From positions 1-64,000 of the forward strand of contig JALERW010000085.1 of the NCBI GenBank assembly GCA_022763925.1: a stretch of 64,000 bases of DNA, given 5' to 3'. A program made the position numbers and the translations under genes. Positions within the stretch are counted from its first letter, which is position 1, and every line of letters begins with the position of its first letter. The notes beneath the pieces are model-generated. The model was not told the DNA's origin. It saw only the letters and a program-made list of their open reading frames with translations, and searched no databases. Shown piece by piece: positions 34,121 to 43,182 of the stretch. The stretch comes from Lachnospiraceae bacterium (GTDB lineage Bacteria > Bacillota > Clostridia > Lachnospirales > Lachnospiraceae).

Positions 34121-35632
34121 TTAATTAAACTGTGTTGCGTAATGCATAATATTTTCCTGGGTAGCCTCTTCTCCTGCTACTTCTCCGGTCACACGTCCGT
34201 CGCACATAACGACGATCCGGTCTGACATACCGATCAGCTCAGCCATCTCAGAGGAAATCATTACAATTGCCTTACCCTGCTTTGCCAGCTCAATCATGAT
34301 CTGGTAGATCTCATATTTTGCACCTACGTCAATACCACGGGTCGGTTCATCCATAATCAGAATATCCGGGTCATTCGCCAGCCATCTGGAAATAATTACC
34401 TTCTGCTGGTTGCCACCCGACAATGACTGGATCAGTGTCTTGCTGCTGGGTGTCTTGATGGAAAGCTTGGCCACATTTTCCTGCACCAGCTTTTCAATCT
34501 TCTTCAGATTCAGCTTTACACCCATATCCACGTATTTATCCAGTGATGCAATTCCAACATTATCTGCAATGGAAAGCACTCCGAAAATACCCGTTCCGCG
34601 GCGGTCCTCCGTGATCAGGCCGATACCGTTTCGGATCGCATCCTGGGGTCTCTTGATTTTCAGTGGCTTTCCCTTATATATAATCTCGCCGCTGGCTATG
34701 TGACGGATACCAAAAATTGCTTCCATCAGCTCCGTTCTCTGAGCTCCTACCAGTCCTCCGAGTCCCAGGATTTCTCCCTTTCTGAGCGTCAGATTGACGT
34801 TTTTGAAAGACTTCGGAAGAATACTGGTCAGATCCTTTACCTCAAGGATCACCTCACCGGGAACATTATCCTTCGGAGGATAAACATTTGTCAGCTCACG
34901 ACCTACCATTTTGGCGATAATCATGTCCGTCGTCAAGTCTTTTGCTTCCCATGTTCCGACATACTGACCATCACGCATGATGGTTACATCATCAGAAATC
35001 CGTAAAATTTCATCCATCTTATGGGAAATGTAAATGATGGATACCCCTTTATCTCTTAAATCGTTGATGATTCTGAATAATGCCTCTACCTCGTTGTCTG
35101 TCAGCGAAGATGTGGGCTCGTCCATAATTACAACCTTTGCATCCATGGATACCGCTTTTGCGATTTCCACAGACTGCATCTGGGAAATCGATAAGGTTCC
35201 CAGCTTTGCCTTCGGATCATAAGGCATTCTTACTTCCTTCAGAAGCCGGTCTGCATCCTCATACATTTTCTTGTGGTCCACGACCGAAAACGGCCCGACC
35301 TTCTTCATCGGATACCTGCCGCAGAAAATATTCTCCGCGATGCTTCTCTCCGGGATCGGCTGAAGCTCCTGATGCACCATCGCAATTCCCTTATGAAGTG
35401 CATCGTCTGCATTGACAATCGTCACTTTCTGCCCCTGATAGATAATCTCCCCGGCATCCATCTTATAAATACCGAACAGGCATTTCATCAGTGTTGACTT
35501 TCCTGCACCATTTTCTCCCATGAGTGCATGAACGGTGCCCGGTCTTACCTTCAGCGATACATTGTCCAATGCTTTCACGCCCGGGAAACTCTTACAGATC
35601 CCGCGCAATTCCAACATGTACTCCCCTGCCAT
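34121..35632 (-). CDS. mglA: Galactose/methylgalactoside ABC transporter ATP-binding protein
   Basis: 503 aa with two fused ATPase domains, as in MglA/RbsA. Domain 1 has Walker A GENGAGKST and signature ISQMQ; domain 2 has a degenerate Walker A (GLVGAQRTE) and signature LSGGNQQK with MDEPTRGID. It powers sugar import with MglB and MglC. The start is ATG after GGAGGTTACATGA; an out-of-frame ATG lies just before. Confidence 0.92.
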   Translation of the reverse strand: MAGEYMLELRGICKSFPGVKALDNVSLKVRPGTVHALMGENGAGKSTLMKCLFGIYKMDAGEIIYQGQKVTIVNADDALHKGIAMVHQELQPIPERSIAENIFCGRYPMKKVGPFSVVDHKKMYEDADRLLKEVRMPYDPKAKLGTLSISQMQSVEIAKAVSMDAKVVIMDEPTSSLTDNEVEALFRIINDLRDKGVSIIYISHKMDEILRISDDVTIMRDGQYVGTWEAKDLTTDMIIAKMVGRELTNVYPPKDNVPGEVILEVKDLTSILPKSFKNVNLTLRKGEILGLGGLVGAQRTELMEAIFGIRHIASGEIIYKGKPLKIKRPQDAIRNGIGLITEDRRGTGIFGVLSIADNVGIASLDKYVDMGVKLNLKKIEKLVQENVAKLSIKTPSSKTLIQSLSGGNQQKVIISRWLANDPDILIMDEPTRGIDVGAKYEIYQIMIELAKQGKAIVMISSEMAELIGMSDRIVVMCDGRVTGEVAGEEATQENIMHYATQFN

Positions 35633-35657
35633 TCATGTAACCTCCCTTTTCATCAAA

Positions 35658-35684
35658 ACCGGGTGTGCGCATGGCACACCCGGT
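35658..35684 (-). terminator. Intercistronic hairpin between mglB and mglA
   Basis: ACCGGGTGTGC pairs perfectly with GCACACCCGGT around a short loop; only TTTTG follows on the minus strand. Such hairpins after a binding-protein gene usually stop part of the transcripts and protect the upstream message, giving more binding protein than ATPase or permease. Confidence 0.7.
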
Positions 35685-35720
35685 AAACTGGCTTATGTCT
35701 GCCTTACGGCATTTTCAGGA

Positions 35721-36824
35721 TTACTGAAGAAGTGCTAAGATATCAGCTGCGTTCTCATTGGTAACCTTAATGTAGTCAACCATGTTCTGAACATCTACGG
35801 CCTCGCCTGCTGCCATCTTGCCGGCGATCTCTGCTGCTGCATGAGACTGTCCGATATGGTCATTGAAAACGGTACCGGTCATCTTGCCGGACTGTACGTT
35901 CTCAAGAGCCTCAACCAGAGCGTCAACACCGAGTAACATGATGTCTTCTCCAACGGTTCTTCCTGCTGCTTCAATCGCCTGCAGAGCACCAAGTGCCATA
36001 GCGTCATTGTTGCAGAATACAACTTCTACTGCATCTCCGTTAGCGGTAAGAGCGTTTGCAACGATCTCCTGGCCCTTTGCCTGGTCCCAGTCACCGCGCT
36101 GCTCGTCAAGCTTCTCAACTTCTACACCTGCATCGGTCAGAGCCTTGATGGAGAACTCGGTTCTGTACTGAGCATCGATATTCTCAGGATCACCCATAAC
36201 CATTACATAGCTTACTTTTCCGTCGCCGTTGAAGTCACCCTTGTTCTCGGTTGCCAGAACGATCTCGCCCTGGTAGGTTCCGGACTGTCTTGCATCTGCG
36301 CCAACGTATGTAGCTGCGATGCCTTCGCTTGCCCATCTCTCTTCCTCAGCTGCTTCAGGCTCACGGTTGATGAATACTACCGGGATGTTTGCTGCTGCAC
36401 ACTGATCAGTTACCTGCTCAGCTGCAGAAGACTGTACAAGGTTGATGATCAGAACATCCACACCCTGAGTGATGAAGTTCTGGATCTGGTTCGTCTGCTC
36501 AGCCTGGTCATTCTTACCATCCATAACAGTAACGGTAGCTCCGCCTGCTTCCAGATATTTCTGAAGCTCTGTTCTGTACAGGGTCATGAAGTTATCATCA
36601 AATTTGTAAATACAGATACCGATGTTTAAACCGTCAACACCAGGGCATCCCTCGGTAGCTGCCTCTGCTGTTTCCTCAGCAGGCTCCTCTGCCTCTTTTG
36701 CGGGCTCTTCTGCCTCTTCAGCTGCCGGCTCTGCTGCAGCTTCTTCTTCCTTGCTTCCGCAGCCTGCGAATAAAGCAGCAACCATTGTTGCGCACAGTAA
36801 TACGCTCAAAAGTTTCTTTTTCAT
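35721..36824 (-). CDS. mglB: Galactose/glucose-binding lipoprotein
   Basis: 367 aa. The lipobox is AGC with Cys22; a long Glu/Ala/Pro-rich linker (about 24-57) tethers the domain to the membrane. The sugar-binding domain has IGICIYKFDDNF at its start, the INREP strand and a Ca2+ loop D197-x-N199-x-D201-G, the mark of galactose/glucose-binding proteins. ATG at 36824 follows AAAGGAGGAAAAGAG. It is the first gene of the mglBAC operon. Confidence 0.92.
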   Translation of the reverse strand: MKKKLLSVLLCATMVAALFAGCGSKEEEAAAEPAAEEAEEPAKEAEEPAEETAEAATEGCPGVDGLNIGICIYKFDDNFMTLYRTELQKYLEAGGATVTVMDGKNDQAEQTNQIQNFITQGVDVLIINLVQSSAAEQVTDQCAAANIPVVFINREPEAAEEERWASEGIAATYVGADARQSGTYQGEIVLATENKGDFNGDGKVSYVMVMGDPENIDAQYRTEFSIKALTDAGVEVEKLDEQRGDWDQAKGQEIVANALTANGDAVEVVFCNNDAMALGALQAIEAAGRTVGEDIMLLGVDALVEALENVQSGKMTGTVFNDHIGQSHAAAEIAGKMAAGEAVDVQNMVDYIKVTNENAADILALLQ

Positions 36825-36847
36825 TCTCTTTTCCTCCTTTTTTTCCG

Positions 36848-36863
36848 AAATGCTTTCGCATTT
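36848..36863 (-). promoter_or_regulatory. mglB leader stem-loop with a GNRA tetraloop
   Basis: AAATGC and GCATTT are perfect arms around GAAA, ending 14 bases before the ribosome site. It may stabilise the message. A catabolite-repression (cre) site was considered, but the centre does not match. Confidence 0.4.
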
Positions 36864-36872
36864 ACTGTATTC

Positions 36873-36881
36873 ATTATAGCA
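36873..36881 (-). promoter_or_regulatory. Extended -10 promoter of mglBAC
   Basis: On the minus strand TGC-TATAAT forms an extended -10 (36873-36881). The -35 region is poor, which suggests an activator; the AraC-type regulator of the adjacent operon is a natural candidate. Confidence 0.5.
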
Positions 36882-37015
36882 ACGGTCTTTTGTAAAATAC
36901 ATACGAAATTCTTCTTAAAACCATAAAAAATCTTTACTCTTTTTCTCTTTTCGTGAATTTTTGCGCATTTTCTTGTGCAGTTTTCACAAAAAAAGTTTCA
37001 TTTTCCGGATGCCGT

Positions 37016-37906
37016 TCAGACCATAAATTCCAGAGCCCGCTGACAGTTCCTCACCATAACCCTTCTGTGTTCTCCTCCAAACTCTCCGTCCAGAGTCCAC
37101 GGAATCTCCTGCCTTGCCTCGATTTCCAGCCGGTCTGTTTTGAAGCAGTACATGTAACGCTCGTCGATCTCCGCAAGAAGAAGCGCCCCCAGGATCTCGT
37201 TGAGCTCCAGGATATTTTTCGGCCGCTTGATAAAGGTCGCCTCAAACACTCCGTCATCCAGCACAATGCTCTGTCCGATGATGCTTTTGAAGCCTCCCAC
37301 CGAACGGGAATTTGTCACCATTCCGAACAGGAAGTCCCCCTCGATCTCCCGGTCCCCGCTGCGGATTTTCAGCTCATAGGAAGTAATGGAGGTCAGACGC
37401 TTCATCCCCTCCAGGATGTAAGCCATATGACCGAGAACATTTTTCATCTGCTGATCCGTCTGGTAGGAGACGTCCGTAAAGATACCAAACGCAGCAATAT
37501 ACACGAAATAATCCTCATTAAAGGACCCGATATCGCACAAAAAAGGCTTTCCCTCCATCACTCTGCGCGCAGCCTCCTCCATGTTCTGAGGTATCCCCAG
37601 GCTTTTCGCAAAATCATTGGTGGAGCCGGCCGGAATATAGCCGATGGGAATCCGCTTTTCCTTCTCTCTGCGCATCATGCCTGTTACTACTTCATCCAGG
37701 GTTCCGTCCCCTCCGCTGCACACGGCATAATCATAAACAGACTCCATCTTCTCAATTTTCTCAATTGCTTCCCCCGCAAACTGTGTGGGATATGCAGTGA
37801 CCTCATAGCCTTTTTCCGTAAAAATATTCAGGATATCAGAAAGCTTCCCCTTAATCCGGGCTTTTCCCGCATGCATGTTAAATATAAATAAAATTCTCTT
37901 TTTCAA
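37016..37906 (-). CDS. Diacylglycerol kinase-family lipid kinase (YegS/DgkB-like)
   Basis: 296 aa. The catalytic domain carries the family motifs NMHAGKAR near 10-17, SGGDGTLDEV near 64-73 and PAGSTNDFAKSLG. It phosphorylates diacylglycerol or a related lipid with ATP. The start is TTG at 37906 behind GAGGTTGAAGC. It ends the run ftsE-ftsX-M23-ctpA-D-LDH-lipid kinase, all on one strand with short gaps. Confidence 0.88.
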   Translation of the reverse strand: MKKRILFIFNMHAGKARIKGKLSDILNIFTEKGYEVTAYPTQFAGEAIEKIEKMESVYDYAVCSGGDGTLDEVVTGMMRREKEKRIPIGYIPAGSTNDFAKSLGIPQNMEEAARRVMEGKPFLCDIGSFNEDYFVYIAAFGIFTDVSYQTDQQMKNVLGHMAYILEGMKRLTSITSYELKIRSGDREIEGDFLFGMVTNSRSVGGFKSIIGQSIVLDDGVFEATFIKRPKNILELNEILGALLLAEIDERYMYCFKTDRLEIEARQEIPWTLDGEFGGEHRRVMVRNCQRALEFMV

Positions 37907-37937
37907 ACTGCTTCAACCTCACTTGCCAGATTTCGCA

Positions 37938-38924
37938 TTATTTCCCGACCAGCCACGGGTTCTCCTTTCCCTCGCTGTCCAGATAGCAGCTCTTAATGGA
38001 CGAATAAACCATATCCCGAACCGCCTCATTTGTATAAAATGCCATGTGCGGTGTGACGATCACATTGGGGAAGGATTTCAGTATTGCCAGCTCCCGGTTG
38101 TCCATGGCCTCTCTTTTCTTATCATAATAATACAGCCCGAATTCATTTTCCACCACATCCAGCCCCGCCGCTCCGATCTTTCCGTTTTCCAGATTGCGTA
38201 TCAGCGCTTCCGAATCGATCAGCGACCCTCTGGCGGTATTGACCAGGATGACCTGGTCCTTCATCTTTCGGATGCTGTCCTCGGATATCATATGATAGTC
38301 CTCACTGCTGGCCGGTATATGAAGCGAAATCAGATCACTTTCCCGGTAAAGCTCATCCAGAGACACATAACGGGCATACTGCTTCACCGATTCCTTTTCA
38401 TACAGATCATAGGCAAGGATCCGGCATCCGATTCCTGCAAGATAATGGATCACGGTCTCTCCGATCTTTCCTGTACCGATGATTCCCACAGTCATACGGG
38501 GCAGCTCCTTTCCGATATTCCCCGGAAGAGAGAAATCCTGGATGGCTGCCTTGGACATAATAAATTTCATCTTTCTTACACACATCAGCATCAGCATCAA
38601 CGCGTAGTCGGCCACACAGTACGGAGAATAGGTTGCGTTGCTGACCTTTACACCCAGCCGTTTTGCCTGCTCCATATCAATATGGTCGTAACCGATGGTT
38701 CTGGTGGAGATCATCTTTATTCCCAGCTCATAAAACCGCGTCACCAGATCCGCATCAATTCTGGTTGTAATAATACTGATATAATCATAGCCTTCTGCAA
38801 GACATGCATTTTCCATCGTCGGAGCATCACTGCAGACCCCCAGCTTGGCCCCGAATTCTTCGGCAATTGCCTGAAAAAATGGCTCTTCATCAAATTTTCT
38901 GTAACTGTATACAAAAATTTTCAA
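37938..38924 (-). CDS. D-lactate dehydrogenase (D-2-hydroxyacid dehydrogenase family)
   Basis: 328 aa. Motifs are STRTIGYDHIDM, SPYCVADYALMLMLM, GTGKIG, catalytic Arg in NTARGSLID, Glu in DVVENEFGL and His in VTPHMAFYTNE. The pattern fits fermentative D-lactate dehydrogenases and VanH. It reduces pyruvate to D-lactate and regenerates NAD+. The start is TTG at 38924 behind GGAAGGAACAGAGA. Confidence 0.88.
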   Translation of the reverse strand: MKIFVYSYRKFDEEPFFQAIAEEFGAKLGVCSDAPTMENACLAEGYDYISIITTRIDADLVTRFYELGIKMISTRTIGYDHIDMEQAKRLGVKVSNATYSPYCVADYALMLMLMCVRKMKFIMSKAAIQDFSLPGNIGKELPRMTVGIIGTGKIGETVIHYLAGIGCRILAYDLYEKESVKQYARYVSLDELYRESDLISLHIPASSEDYHMISEDSIRKMKDQVILVNTARGSLIDSEALIRNLENGKIGAAGLDVVENEFGLYYYDKKREAMDNRELAILKSFPNVIVTPHMAFYTNEAVRDMVYSSIKSCYLDSEGKENPWLVGK

Positions 38925-38945
38925 TCTCTGTTCCTTCCTTTTCCG

Positions 38946-40193
38946 CTAGTTCTCTTCGAGGATTTCCAACGCCTTCTGAAGCTGGGTATCCTCTTCCTCC
39001 GTCACGATGCCATCCTCATACGCATCCTCCGGGAGCTCCACTTCCACATCCGGCTCGATTCCCACTCCGTGAATATTCTGCCCGCTGGGCGTATAATATT
39101 TGGAAATCGTAAGCTTTACCGCGGTTCCGTCTCCCAGATCGAACAGGCGCTGAACGATTCCCTTTCCGAAGGTGGTCGTTCCCACCAGGATTCCCCAGTC
39201 ATAGTCCCGGATCGCCCCTGCGAAAATTTCCGAAGCACTGGCGCTGTTTCCGTTTACCAGCACTGCCATGGGCATTTCCAGGCAATGCTCTGCATCTGAA
39301 GTGATCTCAGAACGGTTTCCGTATTTATCCTCTGTATATACGATCAGTCCCTCCGGAAGGATCTCATCCAGGATATCCGTCACCACATCCAGATTTCCTC
39401 CCGGATTATCCCGAAGGTCCACGATCAGCTGCTCCATTCCCTCGTTCTTCAGCTCTGTCAGAGTATTTCTGAACTGATCCGTTGTCACTTCATCAAACTC
39501 CAGAATGGCAATGTATCCGGTTTTCTCATCCAGCATCTTTCCGGAAACCGTGGTCACCTCAATGGTATCACGGGTCACCGTCACATCAAAGGAATTTCCG
39601 TCCCGGTTCAGTGTAAGCTGCACATCCGTTCCCGGTTCCCCCTTGATTCTGGCCACAATCGTGCTCAGGTCCTCCCCCTGAATTTCCTCTCCGTCTACTG
39701 CCACCAGAATGTCCCCGGCCTGAAGCCCTGCCTCCTGGGCCGGACTGCCGTCAAAGGGTCTTGTTATGGTAATCAGTCCGGTTTCCATATTCTGAGACAT
39801 CAGCGCACCGATACCCGCATAAGTCCCGGATGTGGATTCCATCATCTGCTCATACTCTTCCTCTGTATAGTATACGGAGTACGGATCATCCAAACCGCTT
39901 ATAAGTCCGGCATACATCCCATCCACCAGGTCGGATTCCTCCGCCTCATCCAGATAATATTTATCGATCAGCGCTTTTAAGAGCTGCGTCTTTTTCTTTA
40001 CCTGACTGCTGCCGACCAGGGCTTCCTGAGAGGAACCGTTCTGACCCGAGAGGTCCATATGAAGAACCGTATACACCAGAAGTGCCGCCAGCGCAATGAA
40101 AAGTGCTGCCAGGATTCCGCAAAGAAAGCCTCTGCGGTAGCTCCTCTTCTCCTCGGCCTGCGGGTAATTGTCGTATCTGTAATCGTCTTCCAT
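38946..40193 (-). CDS. ctpA: S41-family carboxyl-terminal processing protease
   Basis: 415 aa. One N-terminal membrane helix (about 20-45), a PDZ domain (about 125-215) and a tail-specific protease domain with the catalytic Ser in GNSASASEIFAGAI and Lys in TTFGKGIVQ. It cuts proteins outside the membrane. Its place directly after ftsEX and the M23 gene is common in Firmicutes and suggests control of peptidoglycan hydrolases. Start behind GGAGG. Confidence 0.9.
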   Translation of the reverse strand: MEDDYRYDNYPQAEEKRSYRRGFLCGILAALFIALAALLVYTVLHMDLSGQNGSSQEALVGSSQVKKKTQLLKALIDKYYLDEAEESDLVDGMYAGLISGLDDPYSVYYTEEEYEQMMESTSGTYAGIGALMSQNMETGLITITRPFDGSPAQEAGLQAGDILVAVDGEEIQGEDLSTIVARIKGEPGTDVQLTLNRDGNSFDVTVTRDTIEVTTVSGKMLDEKTGYIAILEFDEVTTDQFRNTLTELKNEGMEQLIVDLRDNPGGNLDVVTDILDEILPEGLIVYTEDKYGNRSEITSDAEHCLEMPMAVLVNGNSASASEIFAGAIRDYDWGILVGTTTFGKGIVQRLFDLGDGTAVKLTISKYYTPSGQNIHGVGIEPDVEVELPEDAYEDGIVTEEEDTQLQKALEILEEN

Positions 40194-40271
40194 AGCTTTA
40201 TGCCTCCATATAACAGTTTAACGCCAGTTCGGGACGGAAGTATCCTTCCGCCCCTCATAAAAAGTATCTAT

Positions 40272-41471
40272 TCAGCTTACATAATCCAGCGGATTTACAT
40301 AGGTTCCGTTCTTGATCACACCGAAATGCAGATGCGGACCCGTGGAATAACCGGTAGAGCCCACCGCTGCAATGGACTGCCCCTGAGACACCTTTGTTCC
40401 CACGGAAACATACAGACTGGAACAGTGCATATAAACGGTGGATATTCCTCCGCCGTGAGAAATCACGATATAATTTCCTGCGGAGGAGCTGTAGGTTGCC
40501 GTGGTCACCACTCCATCGGCCGATGCAACAATAGTGCTTCCCGAAGCCGCACCGATATCAATCCCTTTATGATTTGTAGATGCTCCCGCCGTCGGCTGAG
40601 AACGAGGGCCAAAATAGCTGGTGATGCGATGGCTTGACGGGCAGGGCCACATAAATCCTGAGGCCGACACCACACCGCCGGATGCCTCCAGCTCCTGCGC
40701 TTTCTTTGCCGCCTCTGCCGCGATCTGATTCTCGATCTTCTCCAGCAGCTTTTCCTGTTCATCCAGCTGCTGGGCATAATCATCCGCCTCCGCCTCCGCA
40801 TTGGCAATTTTCTGCTGATATTCAGCGATCTCCTGAGTTTTCGTATCAATCAGAAGATCCACGGCCTCTTTCTGCTCCGTCACTTCCTCCTGCATCCCCT
40901 CCAGCTCCGCCTGCTCCTGCTCCAGCTGAGCCTTTGTATCCTCTACAACCTGCTTTGCCTCCTGAAAATTCACCAGCATTTTCCGGTCATAATCCACCAT
41001 CTGAGAGGCAAATTCCGCCCGGTTCAGAAGGTCCGACATACTGCTCGCCTCAAGCAGCAGATTCAGATAGGAGTAATCTCCGTTCTCATACATATACTGT
41101 ATGCGCTTCTTCATGGCTTCATACTGTGTATTCACCGTATCAATCGCCCGGTCGAGCGCTTCCTTTGTCTCCTCGATCTCACCATTTTTCACATCGATCG
41201 CTTCCGAAAGCTCTGTCAGCTGGCTATCCAGCTGTGCTGCCTGCTGATCCAGCTCCGTGATATAATTCTGAAGACTGCTCTTCGATGATTTCAGATCGCT
41301 GATTTTATCTTTAACGGAATTAATATCCGCTTTAATCTCCTTAATCTGGTTCAGTGCATCCTGCTTCTTGTCCTCCAGGCTGGAAGCCATCACCCTGCTT
41401 CCGGAGCATACCGGTGATACAAAAAGAACAAATGCAGCAGCCAGCGCAATGATTCTCTTTCTTCTGTGCAT
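40272..41471 (-). CDS. Murein hydrolase activator/M23 peptidase with coiled coil (EnvC-like)
   Basis: 399 aa. A signal peptide (about 1-29), a long coiled coil at about 32-255, then a C-terminal M23 domain with the zinc motif H-x-x-x-D (NHKGIDIGA) and HLHFG. The metal ligands look complete, so unlike E. coli EnvC it may be an active endopeptidase. It lies just after ftsX; in this layout FtsEX pulls on the coiled coil to trigger cell-wall cutting. Confidence 0.9.
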   Translation of the reverse strand: MHRRKRIIALAAAFVLFVSPVCSGSRVMASSLEDKKQDALNQIKEIKADINSVKDKISDLKSSKSSLQNYITELDQQAAQLDSQLTELSEAIDVKNGEIEETKEALDRAIDTVNTQYEAMKKRIQYMYENGDYSYLNLLLEASSMSDLLNRAEFASQMVDYDRKMLVNFQEAKQVVEDTKAQLEQEQAELEGMQEEVTEQKEAVDLLIDTKTQEIAEYQQKIANAEAEADDYAQQLDEQEKLLEKIENQIAAEAAKKAQELEASGGVVSASGFMWPCPSSHRITSYFGPRSQPTAGASTNHKGIDIGAASGSTIVASADGVVTTATYSSSAGNYIVISHGGGISTVYMHCSSLYVSVGTKVSQGQSIAAVGSTGYSTGPHLHFGVIKNGTYVNPLDYVS

Positions 41472-41491
41472 AAATCCTCTTTTCCTGTGTT

Positions 41492-42406
41492 CTATACCTT
41501 TAAATGTTTCCGAATCGTGATAAAGCTTCCGAGGAAACCGATTCCGATTCCAAGAATCAGTCCAACCGGAAGCAGAATGCGATAAAGCTCGCCTGCCGGA
41601 AGGAACTGGAGAATACCGCTCAGTACACTGAACTTCTCCTCAATCACCTGAATCACCTGTTTATAAAGAAAATAAAACGCAGTCAGCGGGAGGGCAGCCC
41701 CGATCAGGCCGATCAGGATTCCCTCCACGATGAAGGGAGCCCGGACAAAGAAATCCGTCGCACCGATCAGCTTCATGATTGCAATCTCTTCCTTACGGAC
41801 AGCAATACCGATCGTAACCGTATTGTTAATCAGGAAAATCGCTACAAAAAGCAAAATCCCAATGATTGTAATGGACATATAACTGATCAGGCGGTTCACG
41901 CCTCCCAGTGTATTTGCCACTGCTTCCGACTGATTAACCCTGCGCACTCCCTGACCCTGAAGCGTATTCAGATACTCCACCAGAGACTGCTGGCCTTCCA
42001 CATCCTTTAAATAAATTTCATAATGAGCGGAATTGGCCAGCGGATTATCCTGCTCAAAGCCCTCTGCCAGCTCCTCTGCTCCCTTTAAATAATCTTCCTT
42101 ATACTGCTCCCATGCTTCTTCCGCAGAAACATATTCCAGATGATCTACTTCTTCTCTCTGCTCAATCTGTGCACCGATGGCCTGGATCTGCTCTGTGGTC
42201 ATCCCCTCATTAAAGAAAACGGTAACACCGACACCGGATTCCGCTTCTTTTACCATGAAGCTGAAGTTGGTTACAATCGCAAAAAACAGGCTGAACATAA
42301 AGATGCAGGCCGCCATGGTAGCCATGGACGCGAGGGAAAACATCTTATTTCTGTAAATGTTTTTCAGTCCCTGCTTCAGCGTATATAAGATCGTACTAGC
42401 CCTCAT
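41492..42406 (-). CDS. ftsX: Cell division ABC transporter permease FtsX
   Basis: 304 aa with four membrane helices, a large extracellular loop between helices 1 and 2 (about 45-165) and the conserved start YTLKQGLKNIYRNKMFS. ATG at 42406 follows AAGGAGGGTACATAT and overlaps the end of ftsE by 11 bases. With FtsE it transmits ATP-driven motion to the murein hydrolase encoded next. Confidence 0.92.
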   Translation of the reverse strand: MRASTILYTLKQGLKNIYRNKMFSLASMATMAACIFMFSLFFAIVTNFSFMVKEAESGVGVTVFFNEGMTTEQIQAIGAQIEQREEVDHLEYVSAEEAWEQYKEDYLKGAEELAEGFEQDNPLANSAHYEIYLKDVEGQQSLVEYLNTLQGQGVRRVNQSEAVANTLGGVNRLISYMSITIIGILLFVAIFLINNTVTIGIAVRKEEIAIMKLIGATDFFVRAPFIVEGILIGLIGAALPLTAFYFLYKQVIQVIEEKFSVLSGILQFLPAGELYRILLPVGLILGIGIGFLGSFITIRKHLKV

Positions 42407-43082
42407 ATATGTACCCTCCTTCTTTTTCGTCACTGATGATTACGCCGCGCTTCATGGTGATGACACGCTTTTTCATCTCATCGACGATCTCCCGGTTATG
42501 GGTAACGACCAGTACGGTAGTTCCTTTTTCATTGATGGATTCCAGCAGCTTCATGATCTCCCAGGAATTTTTGGGATCCAGATTTCCGGTGGGTTCATCT
42601 GCCAGAAGCAGTGCCGGATGATTCACCAGCGCCCTTGCCAGGGCAACTCTCTGCTGCTCTCCTCCGGAAAGCTCCTTCGGAAACGATTTGTACTTCTCCG
42701 CAAGACCGATCAGGGACAGCATCTTCGGCACCTCCCTGCGGATCTTTCTGGTAGGAGTCATAATCACTCTCTGTGCAAATGCAATATTTTCATATACATT
42801 CCGATCCTTCAAAAGGCGGAAATCCTGGAATACTACCCCGATCTTCCTGCGGTATCTGGGAATCTGCTTTCTCTTAAGTCTCCCCAGATTCTGCCCGTTC
42901 ACCGTAATCTTGCCGCTGGTAGGCTCCAGTTCCTTTAACAGAAGCTTTATCAATGTGGATTTACCCGACCCGCTATCTCCTACAATAAATACAAATTCCC
43001 CTCTGTCAATATGCAAGCTGATATTTTTTATGGCCGGTATGCCCTCCACGTACGCCTTGCTCACATTTTCCATTGTGATCAT
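42396..43082 (-). CDS. ftsE: Cell division ABC transporter ATPase FtsE
   Basis: 228 aa. Walker A GDSGSGKST, signature LSGGEQQRVALARA, Walker B LLADEPTGNLD and the start MITMENVSKAY are all typical. It is cytoplasmic and pairs with FtsX. It is the first gene of the division operon; the ribosome site is GGAGGCTAAAGCTAA. Confidence 0.93.
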   Translation of the reverse strand: MITMENVSKAYVEGIPAIKNISLHIDRGEFVFIVGDSGSGKSTLIKLLLKELEPTSGKITVNGQNLGRLKRKQIPRYRRKIGVVFQDFRLLKDRNVYENIAFAQRVIMTPTRKIRREVPKMLSLIGLAEKYKSFPKELSGGEQQRVALARALVNHPALLLADEPTGNLDPKNSWEIMKLLESINEKGTTVLVVTHNREIVDEMKKRVITMKRGVIISDEKEGGYIYEG

Positions 43083-43130
43083 TTAGCTTTAGCCTCCTAA
43101 TAGTGTGTTCTTCTTTCGCCCTAAATTTCA

Positions 43131-43161
43131 GTAGGTAACGCCATCTTCCGGCGCTACCTAC
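43131..43161. other. Strong hairpin between the PucR-like gene and ftsE
   Basis: GTAGGTAACGCC pairs with GGCGCTACCTAC (one wobble) around ATCTTCC. Neither side has a T-run, so it is not a standard terminator. It may stabilise the 3' end of the regulator message or act as an operator for ftsE. Confidence 0.5.
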
Positions 43162-43182
43162 ACAAGTTTACCATGTTCTTTT

